A stretch of 64,000 nucleotides of DNA from JAIRMO01 sp046533115 (GCF_046533115.1 NZ_JAJQRC010000007.1:41619-105618); one strand, 5' to 3'; positions 24,874 through 34,255 are shown, numbered from the stretch's first letter. Translations and numbers: made by a program. Notes: generated from the sequence alone by a model not told the origin.

Positions 24874-24902
24874 TTGATCTTATTTGTTATTTTTGCTAGT
24901 GT
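24874..24902 (+). promoter_or_regulatory. Possible promoter of rpmB
   Basis: TTGATC (24874-24879), 17-base spacer, TAGTGT (24897-24902). Weak -10. Leader of about 60 bases before the Shine-Dalgarno aaggaagg. Confidence 0.35.
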
Positions 24903-24965
24903 TTTGCTACTCAAGATACCCAAGAACCCGCTTGCGCGGAGGTTTCTTATTAAGGAAGGTTTGTT

Positions 24966-25157
24966 ATGTCCCGGACCTGCGATATATGCGGAAAACACAC
25001 GATTACCGGCAATTCGGTGAGCCACGCAAAAAATCATACCCGCCGCACCTGGAAGCCTAATCTGAAAAAGGTCAAGACTGAAATTGGGGGGACCACCATC
25101 ACCCTTAAGATCTGTACCCGATGCCTTAAAAGCGATATTATCACCAAAAAGGTTTAG
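24966..25157 (+). CDS. rpmB: 50S ribosomal protein L28
   Basis: 63 residues. N-terminus MSRTCDICGKHTITGNSVSH, then a basic NHTRRTWKPNLKKVK segment and a C-terminal CTRCLKSDIITKK, all characteristic of L28. Two CxxC pairs (near residues 5-8 and 52-55) mark the zinc-binding form. Structural component of the large ribosomal subunit. Its stop overlaps the convergent MBL-fold gene by 4 bp. Confidence 0.95.
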   Translation: MSRTCDICGKHTITGNSVSHAKNHTRRTWKPNLKKVKTEIGGTTITLKICTRCLKSDIITKKV

Positions 25158-25951
25158 CGTACCAGTTCCAGACCGTCATAGGCCGGCCCCATGAACCCCG
25201 GGGCGCCTGTTTTTTCTTGAAAAGCCCGGCAGTATTCCTCAATATCCCGGTGGGAATGTTCATGGCAGATATGGGTAAGGTACGCCGCTTTTGCCCCCAG
25301 GTCCCGGGCCGTGTTCAGGGCCTGGGCAAAGGTAAAATGGGTTTCGTGGGGCCGGGCCCTGAGGCCGCCGATAAAAAAGACCGCCGGGTTACGGATAAGG
25401 TCCAGGGAGACCTGGGGGATATGGCTTACGTCGGTAAGGTAGACCGCCGCTTCCATCCCCGCTTCGGTTATTTTCCAGCCCAAAATGTCCAGGTCCCCAT
25501 GCTTGACAGGCACCGGGGTAAGGGTAAGGCCCCCCAGCCTGACCGGGCCCCGGACCGGCTTAAGGATGATCCGGGGCTTCCCTCCCCCCTGCTGGGTTTG
25601 TTTAAATATATAGGAGAACCGCTCCCGTAACTCCGCCAGGGTTTGGCGGTTCCCGTAAACCGGAATGGGCCCTTCAGAACACAGGGGCCGCAGGTCGTCC
25701 AAGCCGTGGATGTGGTCCGCATGGGAGTGGGTGAGGAAGAGGGCGTCCAGCCTGCGTATCCCCGCCCGGAGCGCCTGAAGCCGGAATTCCGGCCCCGTAT
25801 CAATCACCGCCCGTTCTCCCCCGGCTCCTTCGATATAAAGGGATGCCCGCATTCGCTTATCCCGGGAGTCCTCTGAACGGCACACCGGACAGTCACAACC
25901 CACCACCGGTATCCCATGGGAGGTGCCTGAACCGAGTACAACCAGTCTCAT
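25154..25951 (-). CDS. MBL-fold metallo-hydrolase (PhnP-like)
   Basis: 265 residues. N-terminal LVVLGSGTSHGIPVVGCDCPVC with three cysteines, as in PhnP-type hydrolases. The metal-binding HSHADH lies near residue 76, and further ligands are suggested by VKHGDLDILGWKI, YLTDVSHIP, and LTHICHEHSH near the C-terminus. The fold hydrolyses phosphodiester or related bonds in the cytoplasm; the true substrate is unknown (PhnP acts on cyclic ribose phosphates). Convergent with rpmB. Confidence 0.85.
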   Translation of the reverse strand: MRLVVLGSGTSHGIPVVGCDCPVCRSEDSRDKRMRASLYIEGAGGERAVIDTGPEFRLQALRAGIRRLDALFLTHSHADHIHGLDDLRPLCSEGPIPVYGNRQTLAELRERFSYIFKQTQQGGGKPRIILKPVRGPVRLGGLTLTPVPVKHGDLDILGWKITEAGMEAAVYLTDVSHIPQVSLDLIRNPAVFFIGGLRARPHETHFTFAQALNTARDLGAKAAYLTHICHEHSHRDIEEYCRAFQEKTGAPGFMGPAYDGLELVR

Positions 25952-26036
25952 GGGGATAGTATGCTCAAAACAGGCGGGGCTGCATAGCGGGCCGGGGGCG
26001 GAGTGCCAGGTACAAATTTTGGTCGATCCGGAAAAT

Positions 26037-26066
26037 TTGACAAATAGCTTTATTTGGTTATATACT
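26037..26066 (+). promoter_or_regulatory. Promoter of the AtuA/ABC/ADP-ribosylglycohydrolase operon
   Basis: TTGACA (26037-26042), 18-base spacer, TATACT (26061-26066), then 32 bases to the first start codon at 26099, with aaagga as Shine-Dalgarno. The next genes run to 34893 without another clear promoter. Confidence 0.65.
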
Positions 26067-26098
26067 GGGGATCGCTTTATGGGGCAAAGGAATAATGG

Positions 26099-27508
26099 AT
26101 GGTCAAAATACTCTCTCCGTGCGGCATTCTGGGCTATGGGTTTCCTGATAGTTCCTTTTCGGCCGGACTAGCCGACAGACCCGATGCGATTATCGTTGAC
26201 GCCGGTTCCACCGATGCGGGTCCCCATAAGCTCGGTGCGGGGGTGGCCATTGTGAGCCGTCTTGCCGCAAAAAAGGACCTCAAACGGATCATCACCGGCG
26301 CCGCCTCCCTGAATATACCGGTTATTATCGGTTCCGCCGGAGGGAGTGGGGGCTGTATCCATATGGAATGGACCCTGTCGATCATCGATGAAATTTGGCG
26401 GGAAGAAAACCTCGGTCCCATAAAAACGGCGCTTATCTGGGCGGATATCTCCCATGGGGTCATCCGGAAGGCCCTTCGCGCCGGTAAAATTACCCCGCTG
26501 GGGCAAGGGGTCTCGCCCCTCCGGGAGGAGGTCTTGGCCGAAACCACCGGGGTGGTGGCCCAAATGGGGGTGGAACCCATCCTCAAGGCCCTGGATGGGG
26601 GGGCGGGGCTTATTATTTGCGGCAGGGCCTATGATCCGGCTCCCTTTGCGGCCCTGGGTATACACCGGGGATATGACCCCGCCCTGAGTTACCACCTGGG
26701 TAAGGTCTTGGAGTGCGGAGCCCTGTGCTGTGACCCCGGAACCGCCAAGGATTGTATGATGGGGGTTCTGGAGGAAGATTATTTTGAAGTGTACCCCTGC
26801 GATTCTTCCCGGCGCTGTACCCCCCTCAGCGTAGCCGCCCATACCTTTTATGAAAAGGACCATCCCTATATTCACCACGGTCCGGGGGTGGTGTTGGATC
26901 TGTCTCGCTGTACCTTTACCCAACGGGAAGGCAGCCGGGTCCGGGTTACCGGGAGTAAGGTGGAGGCTGTCCTTCCCTATTGTATTAAACTGGAGGGGGC
27001 CCGCCGGGTAGCTTACCGGACCTTGGTGATTGCCGGGGTTCGGGATCCCCTTTTAATCGGACAAATTGACGCCGTGGAAACGGCGGTCAGGACAAGTGTG
27101 GCCGAACAGTACCGGGAGATCCCCGGGGACCGGTATTGCATTAACTTTTTTAACTACGGTAAGAATGGTGTTATGGGGGAACTGGAGCCTTCAAAACAAA
27201 TACCCCATGAACTGGGGGTGCTTTTTGAAGTCCTGGCGGACACCCAGGAGTTGGCATCCGCCTTATGCGCGTCCCTGCGTTCAACCTTTATGCACTACGG
27301 ATACCAGGGGCGAAAGTCCACTGCGGGGAATTTGGCCTTTCCCTATGCCCCCAGCGATGTGGAATTCGGTGCGGTCTACGAATTTTCGGTGTACCACCTT
27401 ATGCCGGTAGATGATCCGACCGCTCTGTTCCCCCTGGAATGGTGGTCTCCCGGCGGGGAAGCTTCCCGGGGGCAAAGCCCGGAAAGGAGGACGGGATGGA
27501 ACGGTTAG
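26099..27508 (+). CDS. AtuA-family (DUF1446) protein
   Basis: 469 residues, no signal peptide. The N-terminal half matches the acyclic-terpene-utilisation AtuA family: DAIIVDAGSTDAGPHKLG, PVIIGSAGGSGG, a GVVAQMGVEPILKAL segment and DGGAGLIICGRAYDPAPFAA. The family has no well-defined reaction; it is named from terpene catabolism in Pseudomonas but is widespread in carboxylate and sugar clusters. Its coding region overlaps the DUF4387 gene by 13 bp, and that pairing recurs in other genomes, which supports a two-subunit enzyme. It is the first gene of a transporter operon. Confidence 0.82.
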   Translation: MVKILSPCGILGYGFPDSSFSAGLADRPDAIIVDAGSTDAGPHKLGAGVAIVSRLAAKKDLKRIITGAASLNIPVIIGSAGGSGGCIHMEWTLSIIDEIWREENLGPIKTALIWADISHGVIRKALRAGKITPLGQGVSPLREEVLAETTGVVAQMGVEPILKALDGGAGLIICGRAYDPAPFAALGIHRGYDPALSYHLGKVLECGALCCDPGTAKDCMMGVLEEDYFEVYPCDSSRRCTPLSVAAHTFYEKDHPYIHHGPGVVLDLSRCTFTQREGSRVRVTGSKVEAVLPYCIKLEGARRVAYRTLVIAGVRDPLLIGQIDAVETAVRTSVAEQYREIPGDRYCINFFNYGKNGVMGELEPSKQIPHELGVLFEVLADTQELASALCASLRSTFMHYGYQGRKSTAGNLAFPYAPSDVEFGAVYEFSVYHLMPVDDPTALFPLEWWSPGGEASRGQSPERRTGWNG

Positions 27509-27807
27509 GGGATTTGGCCAAAGTACTGCGGAGCAAAAATTCAGGTCCCTTTCTTATCACCCTGGATGTTTTGTTTGACGATAGGGAACAGTACCGCCGG
27601 GTGGTACAAAGCGGGGTTATTACCCCGGGGTCTGTCTCGGCAGCCTACGGATTAGCCCCCGGGGATATTCAGGAGTTTGTTTTTTTTGAAGCCGCTCTGG
27701 GTATCAAAATTACCTATAAGCGGGCCGTGTCTTCGGGAACCTCCGGCGACCGTGATGTATATGGGGCACAACAACACGTCCCTTTGATGGAATTGCTTAT
27801 CCCTTAG
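27496..27807 (+). CDS. DUF4387 protein
   Basis: About 103 residues from ATG 27496 (ggaaaggagg upstream). The longer frame from 27439 is rejected because it extends far into the preceding gene. Recognisable DUF4387 features are LAKVLRSKNSGPFLITLDV, IFD-like LFDDREQYRRVVQSG, and a FVFFEAALGIKITYKR block. The family is small and nearly always follows an AtuA-family gene; it is probably a subunit or regulator of that enzyme. Cytoplasmic. Confidence 0.85.
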   Translation: MERLGDLAKVLRSKNSGPFLITLDVLFDDREQYRRVVQSGVITPGSVSAAYGLAPGDIQEFVFFEAALGIKITYKRAVSSGTSGDRDVYGAQQHVPLMELLIP

Positions 27808-27820
27808 GAGAGAATACGGT

Positions 27821-28747
27821 ATGAAAAACCATATGCCGGCTTTGCTGAATATATCGGTTCCCTGGCGGAAACGGTTGTGGAATGAACGGGTTCTCTACCT
27901 CATGCTGCTTCCCACGCTTTTATTTTTTGTTATATTCCGGGTCATCCCTATCCTTAATATGCGCTTGGCCTTTTTTCAGTTCCGCGCCCGGGGGGCCTGG
28001 CAATTCGTGGGGCTGCGTTATTTTAGAATGATCTTCACGAGTCCCGCCTTTTCCCGGATCCTCCTCAACACCCTGATTATCAGCGTAATGAAGTATATAC
28101 TCCTTTTCCCCGGATTTGTGATTTTCGCGGTTATGCTGAACGAACTGCGGCTTTCCCTGTTCCGTAAGTATATCCAGATTGTTTCCTATCTGCCCCACTT
28201 TTTATCCTGGGTGGTAATCGCGGGTATTTGGATCAACGCCTTATCCCTCTCCGGCGGGGTAAACGAGATCCGCGCTTTGTTTGGGGCGCCGGCGGTGGAT
28301 TTTATGACCAACCGGGGGATGATCCGGTGGATATTGATGTTTTGTGAGGCTTGGCGTAGTCTGGGCTGGGACTCGATTTTCTTTTTTACCGCCATCCTGA
28401 CCATAAATCCTTCCCTTTATGAGGCGGCGGAGATCGATGGGGCGGGCCGTTTTACCATGATCCGCCGGATCATACTCCCCGCCTTGGTCACCCCCATGAT
28501 CACCATTTTTATCCTGAACCTGGGGTTTTTTCTGGACGCGGGCTTTGATCAGGTATTAAACTTCTCCAATGCCGCAGTGGAAAGTACCATCGATATTTTG
28601 GATACCTATATTTACCGCATCGGCGTGGTGGAGGGGCAATATTCCCTGGCCACCGCGGTGGGCCTGATCAAAGGGGTGGTGGGGGTCTTTTTGGTATTGG
28701 GAACCCATATCGTGTCCAAGTCCTTAACCGGTAAAGGGGTGTGGTGA
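27821..28747 (+). CDS. ABC transporter permease, LplB type (CUT1)
   Basis: 308 residues, about six transmembrane segments. The N-terminal segment is YLMLLPTLLFFVIFRVIPIL. The EAA loop appears as YEAAEIDGAGRFTMIRRIILP (about residues 203-223), the contact site for the ATPase. The LplB/UgpA-like family takes up oligosaccharides or glycosides. No ATPase gene is in the operon; such importers commonly borrow a shared MsmK-type ATPase. Partner permease and binding protein follow. Confidence 0.9.
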   Translation: MKNHMPALLNISVPWRKRLWNERVLYLMLLPTLLFFVIFRVIPILNMRLAFFQFRARGAWQFVGLRYFRMIFTSPAFSRILLNTLIISVMKYILLFPGFVIFAVMLNELRLSLFRKYIQIVSYLPHFLSWVVIAGIWINALSLSGGVNEIRALFGAPAVDFMTNRGMIRWILMFCEAWRSLGWDSIFFFTAILTINPSLYEAAEIDGAGRFTMIRRIILPALVTPMITIFILNLGFFLDAGFDQVLNFSNAAVESTIDILDTYIYRIGVVEGQYSLATAVGLIKGVVGVFLVLGTHIVSKSLTGKGVW

Positions 28748-29640
28748 TGGCCCTGGTAAGACGAAAAATAACGGCCGGTCAGATCTTGCTTATGCTTATC
28801 TTGGGTGCCCTGAGCCTCACCATGATAGTTCCCCTGCTGAATATATTGGCCAAATCTCTCTCAAGTTCCCGGGCGTCCCCCTCTATGGGCGGCCTCATCA
28901 TCTGGCCCAGGGAATTTGATTTTATCAATTACCGTATCGTATTCCGGCATCCTATTTTGATGCCCGCCCTGTGGAATTCGGTGATTATTACCGTGGTGGG
29001 GACCTTTATCAATATGTTTTTAACCACCACTGCGGCCTATGCATTAACCCGTCCCCAATTAGCCTTAAAAAAACCTATCATGGTGTTTCTTATTTTTATG
29101 ATGCTTTTTAATCCCGGTTTAGTGCCCGAATACCTTTTGATCCAGCGTATAGGACTTATGGGGAGCAAATGGTCGGTTATCCTGGTAACCGCGGTCAATG
29201 TATATTACCTCATCATTATGATGCGTTATTTTGAACAGGTGCCTCAGTCCATCAGCGAGGCGGCTCGTATCGATGGGGCTGGCCACTGGCGGATGTTGGT
29301 TTCCATTGTTTTGCCCCTGGTAAAATCCGGGGCGGCCACCATTTCTATGTTTTACGCGGTAATCCGGTGGAATGAGTATTTTAAAGCCAGCATCTACCTG
29401 ACCCGTAAATCCACCGATACGGTGCTGCAGGTTATACTCCGGCAATTTGTGGTATTAGGGGATACCATATCCATCCTGGGCCAACAGAACATTTGGGATT
29501 ATAATGTATTTGCCCGGGCCGATTACAACGCCTTAAAGGGGGCTACCATTATGGTAGCCATGATTCCGATCCTATTACTTTACCCCTTGGTCCTTAAATT
29601 TTATACCAAGGATGTGATGGGGGGAGGTATAAAAGAATAA
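28747..29640 (+). CDS. ABC transporter permease, LplC/YtcP type (CUT1)
   Basis: About 297 residues. The ATG at 28747 overlaps the stop of the first permease (TGATG). Six predicted transmembrane segments, beginning ILLMLILGALSLTMIVPLLN. The EAA loop is SEAARIDGAGHWRMLVSIVLP. It is the second membrane subunit of the sugar-type importer and would form a heterodimer with the preceding permease. Confidence 0.9.
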   Translation: MALVRRKITAGQILLMLILGALSLTMIVPLLNILAKSLSSSRASPSMGGLIIWPREFDFINYRIVFRHPILMPALWNSVIITVVGTFINMFLTTTAAYALTRPQLALKKPIMVFLIFMMLFNPGLVPEYLLIQRIGLMGSKWSVILVTAVNVYYLIIMMRYFEQVPQSISEAARIDGAGHWRMLVSIVLPLVKSGAATISMFYAVIRWNEYFKASIYLTRKSTDTVLQVILRQFVVLGDTISILGQQNIWDYNVFARADYNALKGATIMVAMIPILLLYPLVLKFYTKDVMGGGIKE

Positions 29641-29656
29641 CCATAGGAGGTTTGTT

Positions 29657-31129
29657 ATGAAAAAGTATCTATTCTCTCTTTTTGTCCTCATGCTGGGATT
29701 ATCCGTCTTTTGGTTTGCCGGATGTTCCAAGCAGGAGCAGCCCCAGGAGCTAAGCGCCGGCGCGGGTATAGGAACCGCGGAAAATCCGGTAAAGGTGAGT
29801 TATATCAAAAAAGATGTGGACCCCATTACGGATAAGGAAGTAACCAAAGAACTGGAACTTTTGATTGAGGAGGGTATGGCCTCCCAGGGTATGTATGTGG
29901 ACCTGGAATTCCTCAGTGCCCCCACCGGCGCCTATGCCACGGTGGTTCCCATTGCCTTCCGTACCGGGCAGTTTACCCCGGACGTGATTTATTTTCAGGG
30001 CGGCGATTTACCTATAGCCCAGGAAGGGCTGCTTATCGATTTAGGTCCCTATGTGGAAAAGTCCCAATGGGTTAAGGGGCTTTTACAGGATCATAACAAG
30101 GCGGCCTTGGCAAATTATCCCTACCTGTTGTGGCTTGCCCCGCCCCGGATTCAGATCCCCGTTATCCGGGAGGATCACTTCCAAAAGCTTAGAAGCGCCC
30201 CGGCCCTCATGGCGGACCCCACCGTGGATAATTATTACGCCCTCTTTAAAGAACTGAAAGATACGGGCTTGGTCAAATGGCCTGTCACCACCGACGGTAC
30301 CATCCTTAAACTCGACGCGGTATTTAACCATGCCTTTGGGGTTACTTCCACGATTATGAAAAAAGGCAATGCCTGGGTGTATTATCACGTGACCGACGAG
30401 AATAAAAACAAACTGGACTTTTACGCGAAACTCTTCCGGGAGGGCCTTTTGGACAATGAATACGTCACCAAAGCTTGGGATACCATGGAGCAGGCTTTTT
30501 ATGAGGGAACCGCCGGCTGGGTTTCCGGGTCTGCCGGGGCGGTGATCGATGTGTATGACAACAAGATGTTTGAGACCCAGGGGGTCCACCTGGTGGTACT
30601 GCCTCCGGCCAAGGGGATAAGCCACGCCTACCAGAGCCTGGACGTTTCCAAGGAGCCCCGGGGATTCGCCATCAATGCGGATTCTCAGGTTAAAGACGCG
30701 GCCTGGGCTTTCCTGGATTTTATGGCCAGTCCCCAGGGCCGGGTTTTGGACAAACTGGGTCTGGAAGGGACCCACTACAACTTAGTCGATGGTAAATATG
30801 TCCTTACCCCGGCGTTTTCCTCCTGGTGGGCCCGGGTCCATGAAGGGTTCAACGGCCTGGATACCTCCAATGTGGTAGGGGAGGTGATGACCAAAGCGGG
30901 GGCCGCCTCCCTGGAAGCCGCCTCTCAATACTTTAGCCCGGACACCAACGTGGTGCTTCCCGAAGATCTGATACCCCTCAAGGACGCCATGGATAAACTC
31001 TACCTGGAGTATTCCACCGACATTATCCGGGGGGTCCGGCCGATCTCAGACTTTGCCGAATTTGTCACCAAATGGAATGCCAGCGGCGGCGCCCAGATCA
31101 GTGAATATTTGGCCACGGTCCTCAACTAG
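29657..31129 (+). CDS. ABC transporter solute-binding lipoprotein (LplA-like)
   Basis: 490 residues with a lipoprotein signal (VFWFAGC, cysteine 23). The mature part is a type 1 extracellular solute-binding fold: DVIYFQGGDLPIAQEGLLIDLG, FHFG-like turns, FYAKLFREGLLDNEYV, VVLPPAKGISHAYQSL and AAWAFLDFMASPQGRVL are typical of large oligosaccharide-binding proteins in Gram-positives and spirochaetes. It delivers substrate to the two permeases upstream. The ligand is unknown; the hydrolases downstream suggest an N- or O-ribosyl conjugate or glycoside (inference). Confidence 0.9.
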   Translation: MKKYLFSLFVLMLGLSVFWFAGCSKQEQPQELSAGAGIGTAENPVKVSYIKKDVDPITDKEVTKELELLIEEGMASQGMYVDLEFLSAPTGAYATVVPIAFRTGQFTPDVIYFQGGDLPIAQEGLLIDLGPYVEKSQWVKGLLQDHNKAALANYPYLLWLAPPRIQIPVIREDHFQKLRSAPALMADPTVDNYYALFKELKDTGLVKWPVTTDGTILKLDAVFNHAFGVTSTIMKKGNAWVYYHVTDENKNKLDFYAKLFREGLLDNEYVTKAWDTMEQAFYEGTAGWVSGSAGAVIDVYDNKMFETQGVHLVVLPPAKGISHAYQSLDVSKEPRGFAINADSQVKDAAWAFLDFMASPQGRVLDKLGLEGTHYNLVDGKYVLTPAFSSWWARVHEGFNGLDTSNVVGEVMTKAGAASLEAASQYFSPDTNVVLPEDLIPLKDAMDKLYLEYSTDIIRGVRPISDFAEFVTKWNASGGAQISEYLATVLN

Positions 31130-31148
31130 CGGTCCGGCTCAGGAATAT

Positions 31149-33263
31149 ATGACCGATTTGGAATACCTTACCAAGGTCTACGCTGGTTTTTTGGGCATGA
31201 ATATCGGGATCCGTTTAGGGGCCCCGGTGGAACCGAGTCTGTGGACCAGTGACCGGATCAAGCGTTTTTACGGTGAAATTACCGGGTATGTAAAGGATTT
31301 TAAAAATTTCGCCGCCGATGATGATGTGAACGGGCCGGTCTACTTCTTCCGGGCCCTGGAGGATGGGGCCTTTGACCACGGCCTCCGGCCCCAGGACGTG
31401 GCCGAAGCCTGGTTAAACTATACCCGGGACGGGGTGGGCATGTTTTGGTGGGGCGGGTACGGGATCAGTACCGAACATACGGCCTACGAAAACCTCAAAC
31501 AGGGGGTGGAAGCCCCCCGATCAGGTTCCATAGTCACCAACGGTAAAACCTTGGCGGAGCAGATCGGGGGACAGATATTTATCGACACCTGGGGTTTGGC
31601 CTGTCCCGGCGATCCCGGGATGGCGGCGAAACTGGCGCTTACCGCGGCGGGTGTTTCCCACGATGGCGAAGCCCTGCATGGGGCGGCTTTTATCGCCGCC
31701 TGTATCGCCGCGGCCTTTGACGGCCGGGATCGAATTTTAGATACTGCCCTGGATCACATTCCCCCGGAAAGCTCCTATGCCCGGGTGGTCCGGGGTGTCC
31801 GGGAGTTTCACCGGGACCACGGCGGTTCCTGGCGGGATTGCCTGACCTATTTACAGGAAAACTGGGGGTACGACAAATACCCCGGCGCTTGTCACATCAT
31901 TCCCAATGCGGGGGTATGTGCCATGGCCCTGGTATATGCCGGAAGTTTTTCCCAGGGCATCGAAATAGCGACCATGGCCGGCTGGGATACGGACTGTAAC
32001 GCCGGCAATGTGGGGACCATCCTGGGGGTGGCCTACGGGATAGCGGGGATCCCCGAAGCTTACCGGATTCCCGTCAATGACGGGGTAGTGCTTTCGGGCA
32101 TTTCCGGAAGCCTTAATATCCTGGACATTCCCGGTTATGCCAAAAAAATAGCTGCCGCCCATTATCGGCTGCAGAAAGAAAAGGTCCCCGATCTACTGCG
32201 GATTACCGACGGGACTGTGGACTTTGATTTTCTCCTCCCCGGTTCAACCCATAATCTGCGTCTTTCCAACCCCAATTCCTGCCGGGCCCGGCATAACCCC
32301 CGGGGCGGGGTAAACAATTCCGGCGCCCTGGAGGTCCTCTTTGACCGCATGATCCGGGGGGAAAGCTGCAGGATTTACTACAAGCCTTTCTACCGCCGGG
32401 AGGATTTTGACGACGAACGGTATATGCCGGTTTTTTCCCCCACCATTTATCCGGGACAAACCGTCCGTATCCGTTTTAGACTGGAGAGGTTCAGCGGGGA
32501 AAGTATTTCCATAAGTCCCTATGTACGGAACACCGCCACCAAGGCCTGTATCCCCCTGGGGGGGGCCATATATAGGGACCCGGACTGGCATGAACTCACC
32601 TTCACCATATCCCCGGAGGATCCCCGGCTTGTGGGAGCCATGATCGACGAGGTGGGACTTATCCTTGAGGCGAACTCTCCGGTAAAAAACAAGGATCTGG
32701 GCTGCCTGTATATTGACCATTTTACCGCTGAGGGTAAGGGGAACTATACCATCGATCTGGCCCAACAGGCAAAGGAATTTGGTTCGGTTACCTCCTTTAG
32801 CCATAACCGGGGCGCCTGGAGCCTGGAACGGGACCCTTTGGGGACCGTATATATGGAGGCTATGACGGCGGATCGGGGGGAGGCCATGACGGGGAACTAC
32901 TATATGCGGGACATATCCCTGGAGGGAACTCTGGTTCCCCACAATGGGGTTTCCCACCTTGCGGGGCTGCGTATCCAGGGAGCCCGGCGGGGGTATTATG
33001 CCGGATTTGACGGCGCCGGCAGGGTATCCATACTGAAACAGGATAAAACCATGACAGGGTTGGTTTCGGTCCCCTTTCATTGGGAATACGATAGACCCTA
33101 TCGTATAGCGTTTGAAGCCCGGGGGGAAGAACTCAGGGCGGCCATTGACGGAACCTGGCTTTTAAGCTGCCGGGACAGTTCCCTGGATCACGGTATGGCG
33201 GGATACGCCCTATTCGGTATGGGACGCTGCGGATTCGGCAATCTTACCCTGCGGGAGCTTTGA
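31149..33263 (+). CDS. ADP-ribosylglycohydrolase-family protein with C-terminal beta-sandwich domain
   Basis: About 704 residues from ATG 31149. The N-terminal ~340 residues match the ADP-ribosylglycohydrolase (DraG) fold: LTKVYAGFLGMNIGIRLGAPV, DDDVNGPVYFFRAL (an acidic metal-site variant), and AGWDTDCNAGNVGTILGVAYG, the C-terminal metal-binding signature. The remaining ~360 residues hold carbohydrate-enzyme-like beta domains ending in LRIQGARRGYYAGFDGAGR and WEYDRPYRIAFEARGEELRA, resembling LamG/concanavalin-type folds. The family removes ADP-ribose from proteins or hydrolyses related N-ribosides. No signal peptide, so it acts on imported substrate. Fusion to a sugar-binding-type domain is unusual for a regulatory DraG. 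Confidence 0.8.
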   Translation: MTDLEYLTKVYAGFLGMNIGIRLGAPVEPSLWTSDRIKRFYGEITGYVKDFKNFAADDDVNGPVYFFRALEDGAFDHGLRPQDVAEAWLNYTRDGVGMFWWGGYGISTEHTAYENLKQGVEAPRSGSIVTNGKTLAEQIGGQIFIDTWGLACPGDPGMAAKLALTAAGVSHDGEALHGAAFIAACIAAAFDGRDRILDTALDHIPPESSYARVVRGVREFHRDHGGSWRDCLTYLQENWGYDKYPGACHIIPNAGVCAMALVYAGSFSQGIEIATMAGWDTDCNAGNVGTILGVAYGIAGIPEAYRIPVNDGVVLSGISGSLNILDIPGYAKKIAAAHYRLQKEKVPDLLRITDGTVDFDFLLPGSTHNLRLSNPNSCRARHNPRGGVNNSGALEVLFDRMIRGESCRIYYKPFYRREDFDDERYMPVFSPTIYPGQTVRIRFRLERFSGESISISPYVRNTATKACIPLGGAIYRDPDWHELTFTISPEDPRLVGAMIDEVGLILEANSPVKNKDLGCLYIDHFTAEGKGNYTIDLAQQAKEFGSVTSFSHNRGAWSLERDPLGTVYMEAMTADRGEAMTGNYYMRDISLEGTLVPHNGVSHLAGLRIQGARRGYYAGFDGAGRVSILKQDKTMTGLVSVPFHWEYDRPYRIAFEARGEELRAAIDGTWLLSCRDSSLDHGMAGYALFGMGRCGFGNLTLREL

Positions 33264-33268
33264 GATAT

Positions 33269-34255
33269 ATGAAAACACGAGAAGATTTGATTAAGAACCC
33301 GGCTCTGGTCCGGGAAAAGGCGCTGGGGGCCCTTATCGGTTTAGCCGTTGGGGATTCCCTGGGGGACGCGGCAAGGACCCAGGCCAACCGGGAGACCTAC
33401 GGTATCACCACCGATTTTAACTCCGGGGCATCCTGGAGTACCGATGACACCGAATTTGCCCTCCTCACCGCGAAAACCCTGATCACCTGCGGGGGGGCTT
33501 TAACCGAAGATGCGGTGGTGCGGGCCTGGTTTGAGAATGTGGTGGTCCAGGATGAATACAAGCGGGGTGGGGCCAGCGAAAAAGCTGCGGCGGATAACCT
33601 CCGGGCAGGACTCCGGCCCCCCCTTTCGGGGAAATTCAGTACCTTCCACATGAGCGACGGCGCGGCCATGCGGATTCCCCCGGTGGGTATCATAAAAGCC
33701 GGTGATCCTGGAGGGGCCGCCGCCCTGGCGGAAATTGATGCCTCCATAAGTCACTACGGGGACGGTATCTGGGGCGCCCAGGCCGTGGCGGTGGCGGTGG
33801 CGGTGGCCATGGTTGACGGCGGCATGGAAGAAATTATCAGCGCTGCCATGAAATTCGTCCCCTCCGATAGTTGGCTGTACCATAATTTGACCACAGCCTT
33901 TAGGCTGATTGAGGAAGCCCAGGGAAATATCTTGGACTGCTGGATGCCCCTCCACGACCGCCTCCGGGCCAGCACCTGGGCCACTACCGCCGAAGCTATT
34001 CCCGCAGCATTTGCGGTGCTGAAGCTGGAACACCGGGATTTTAGAAGCGGCCTGGTCCTGGCGGCCAATTTCGCCCGGGATGCCGATACCATCGGGGCGG
34101 TGGCCGGAGCTATCCTGGGGGCTAAATATGGCCTCTCCGCCATACCCCCTGCCTGGGTGGAAAAGGTCCGGTATCCCTCGGGGACCTGTCTGCAATTCAC
34201 CAAGGGCCTTGATCTGGCAGCCGTCGGAGAAGACCTGGCCGCCCTGATCAGATAG
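33269..34255 (+). CDS. ADP-ribosylglycohydrolase-family protein
   Basis: About 328 residues. The ATG at 33269 is 5 bp after the previous stop; an in-frame TTG at 33260 is less likely. Motifs: GALIGLAVGDSLGDAARTQ, the metal-binding SWSTDDTEFALLTA (residues about 50-63), MRIPPVGIIKAGD, SHYGDGIWGAQAVAVA and DADTIGAVAGAILGAKYG with the C-terminal metal ligands. It is a single-domain member of the same family as the preceding gene, so the operon carries two such enzymes of different architecture. Cytoplasmic. The substrate is probably related to that of the transporter (inference). Confidence 0.88.
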   Translation: MKTREDLIKNPALVREKALGALIGLAVGDSLGDAARTQANRETYGITTDFNSGASWSTDDTEFALLTAKTLITCGGALTEDAVVRAWFENVVVQDEYKRGGASEKAAADNLRAGLRPPLSGKFSTFHMSDGAAMRIPPVGIIKAGDPGGAAALAEIDASISHYGDGIWGAQAVAVAVAVAMVDGGMEEIISAAMKFVPSDSWLYHNLTTAFRLIEEAQGNILDCWMPLHDRLRASTWATTAEAIPAAFAVLKLEHRDFRSGLVLAANFARDADTIGAVAGAILGAKYGLSAIPPAWVEKVRYPSGTCLQFTKGLDLAAVGEDLAALIR

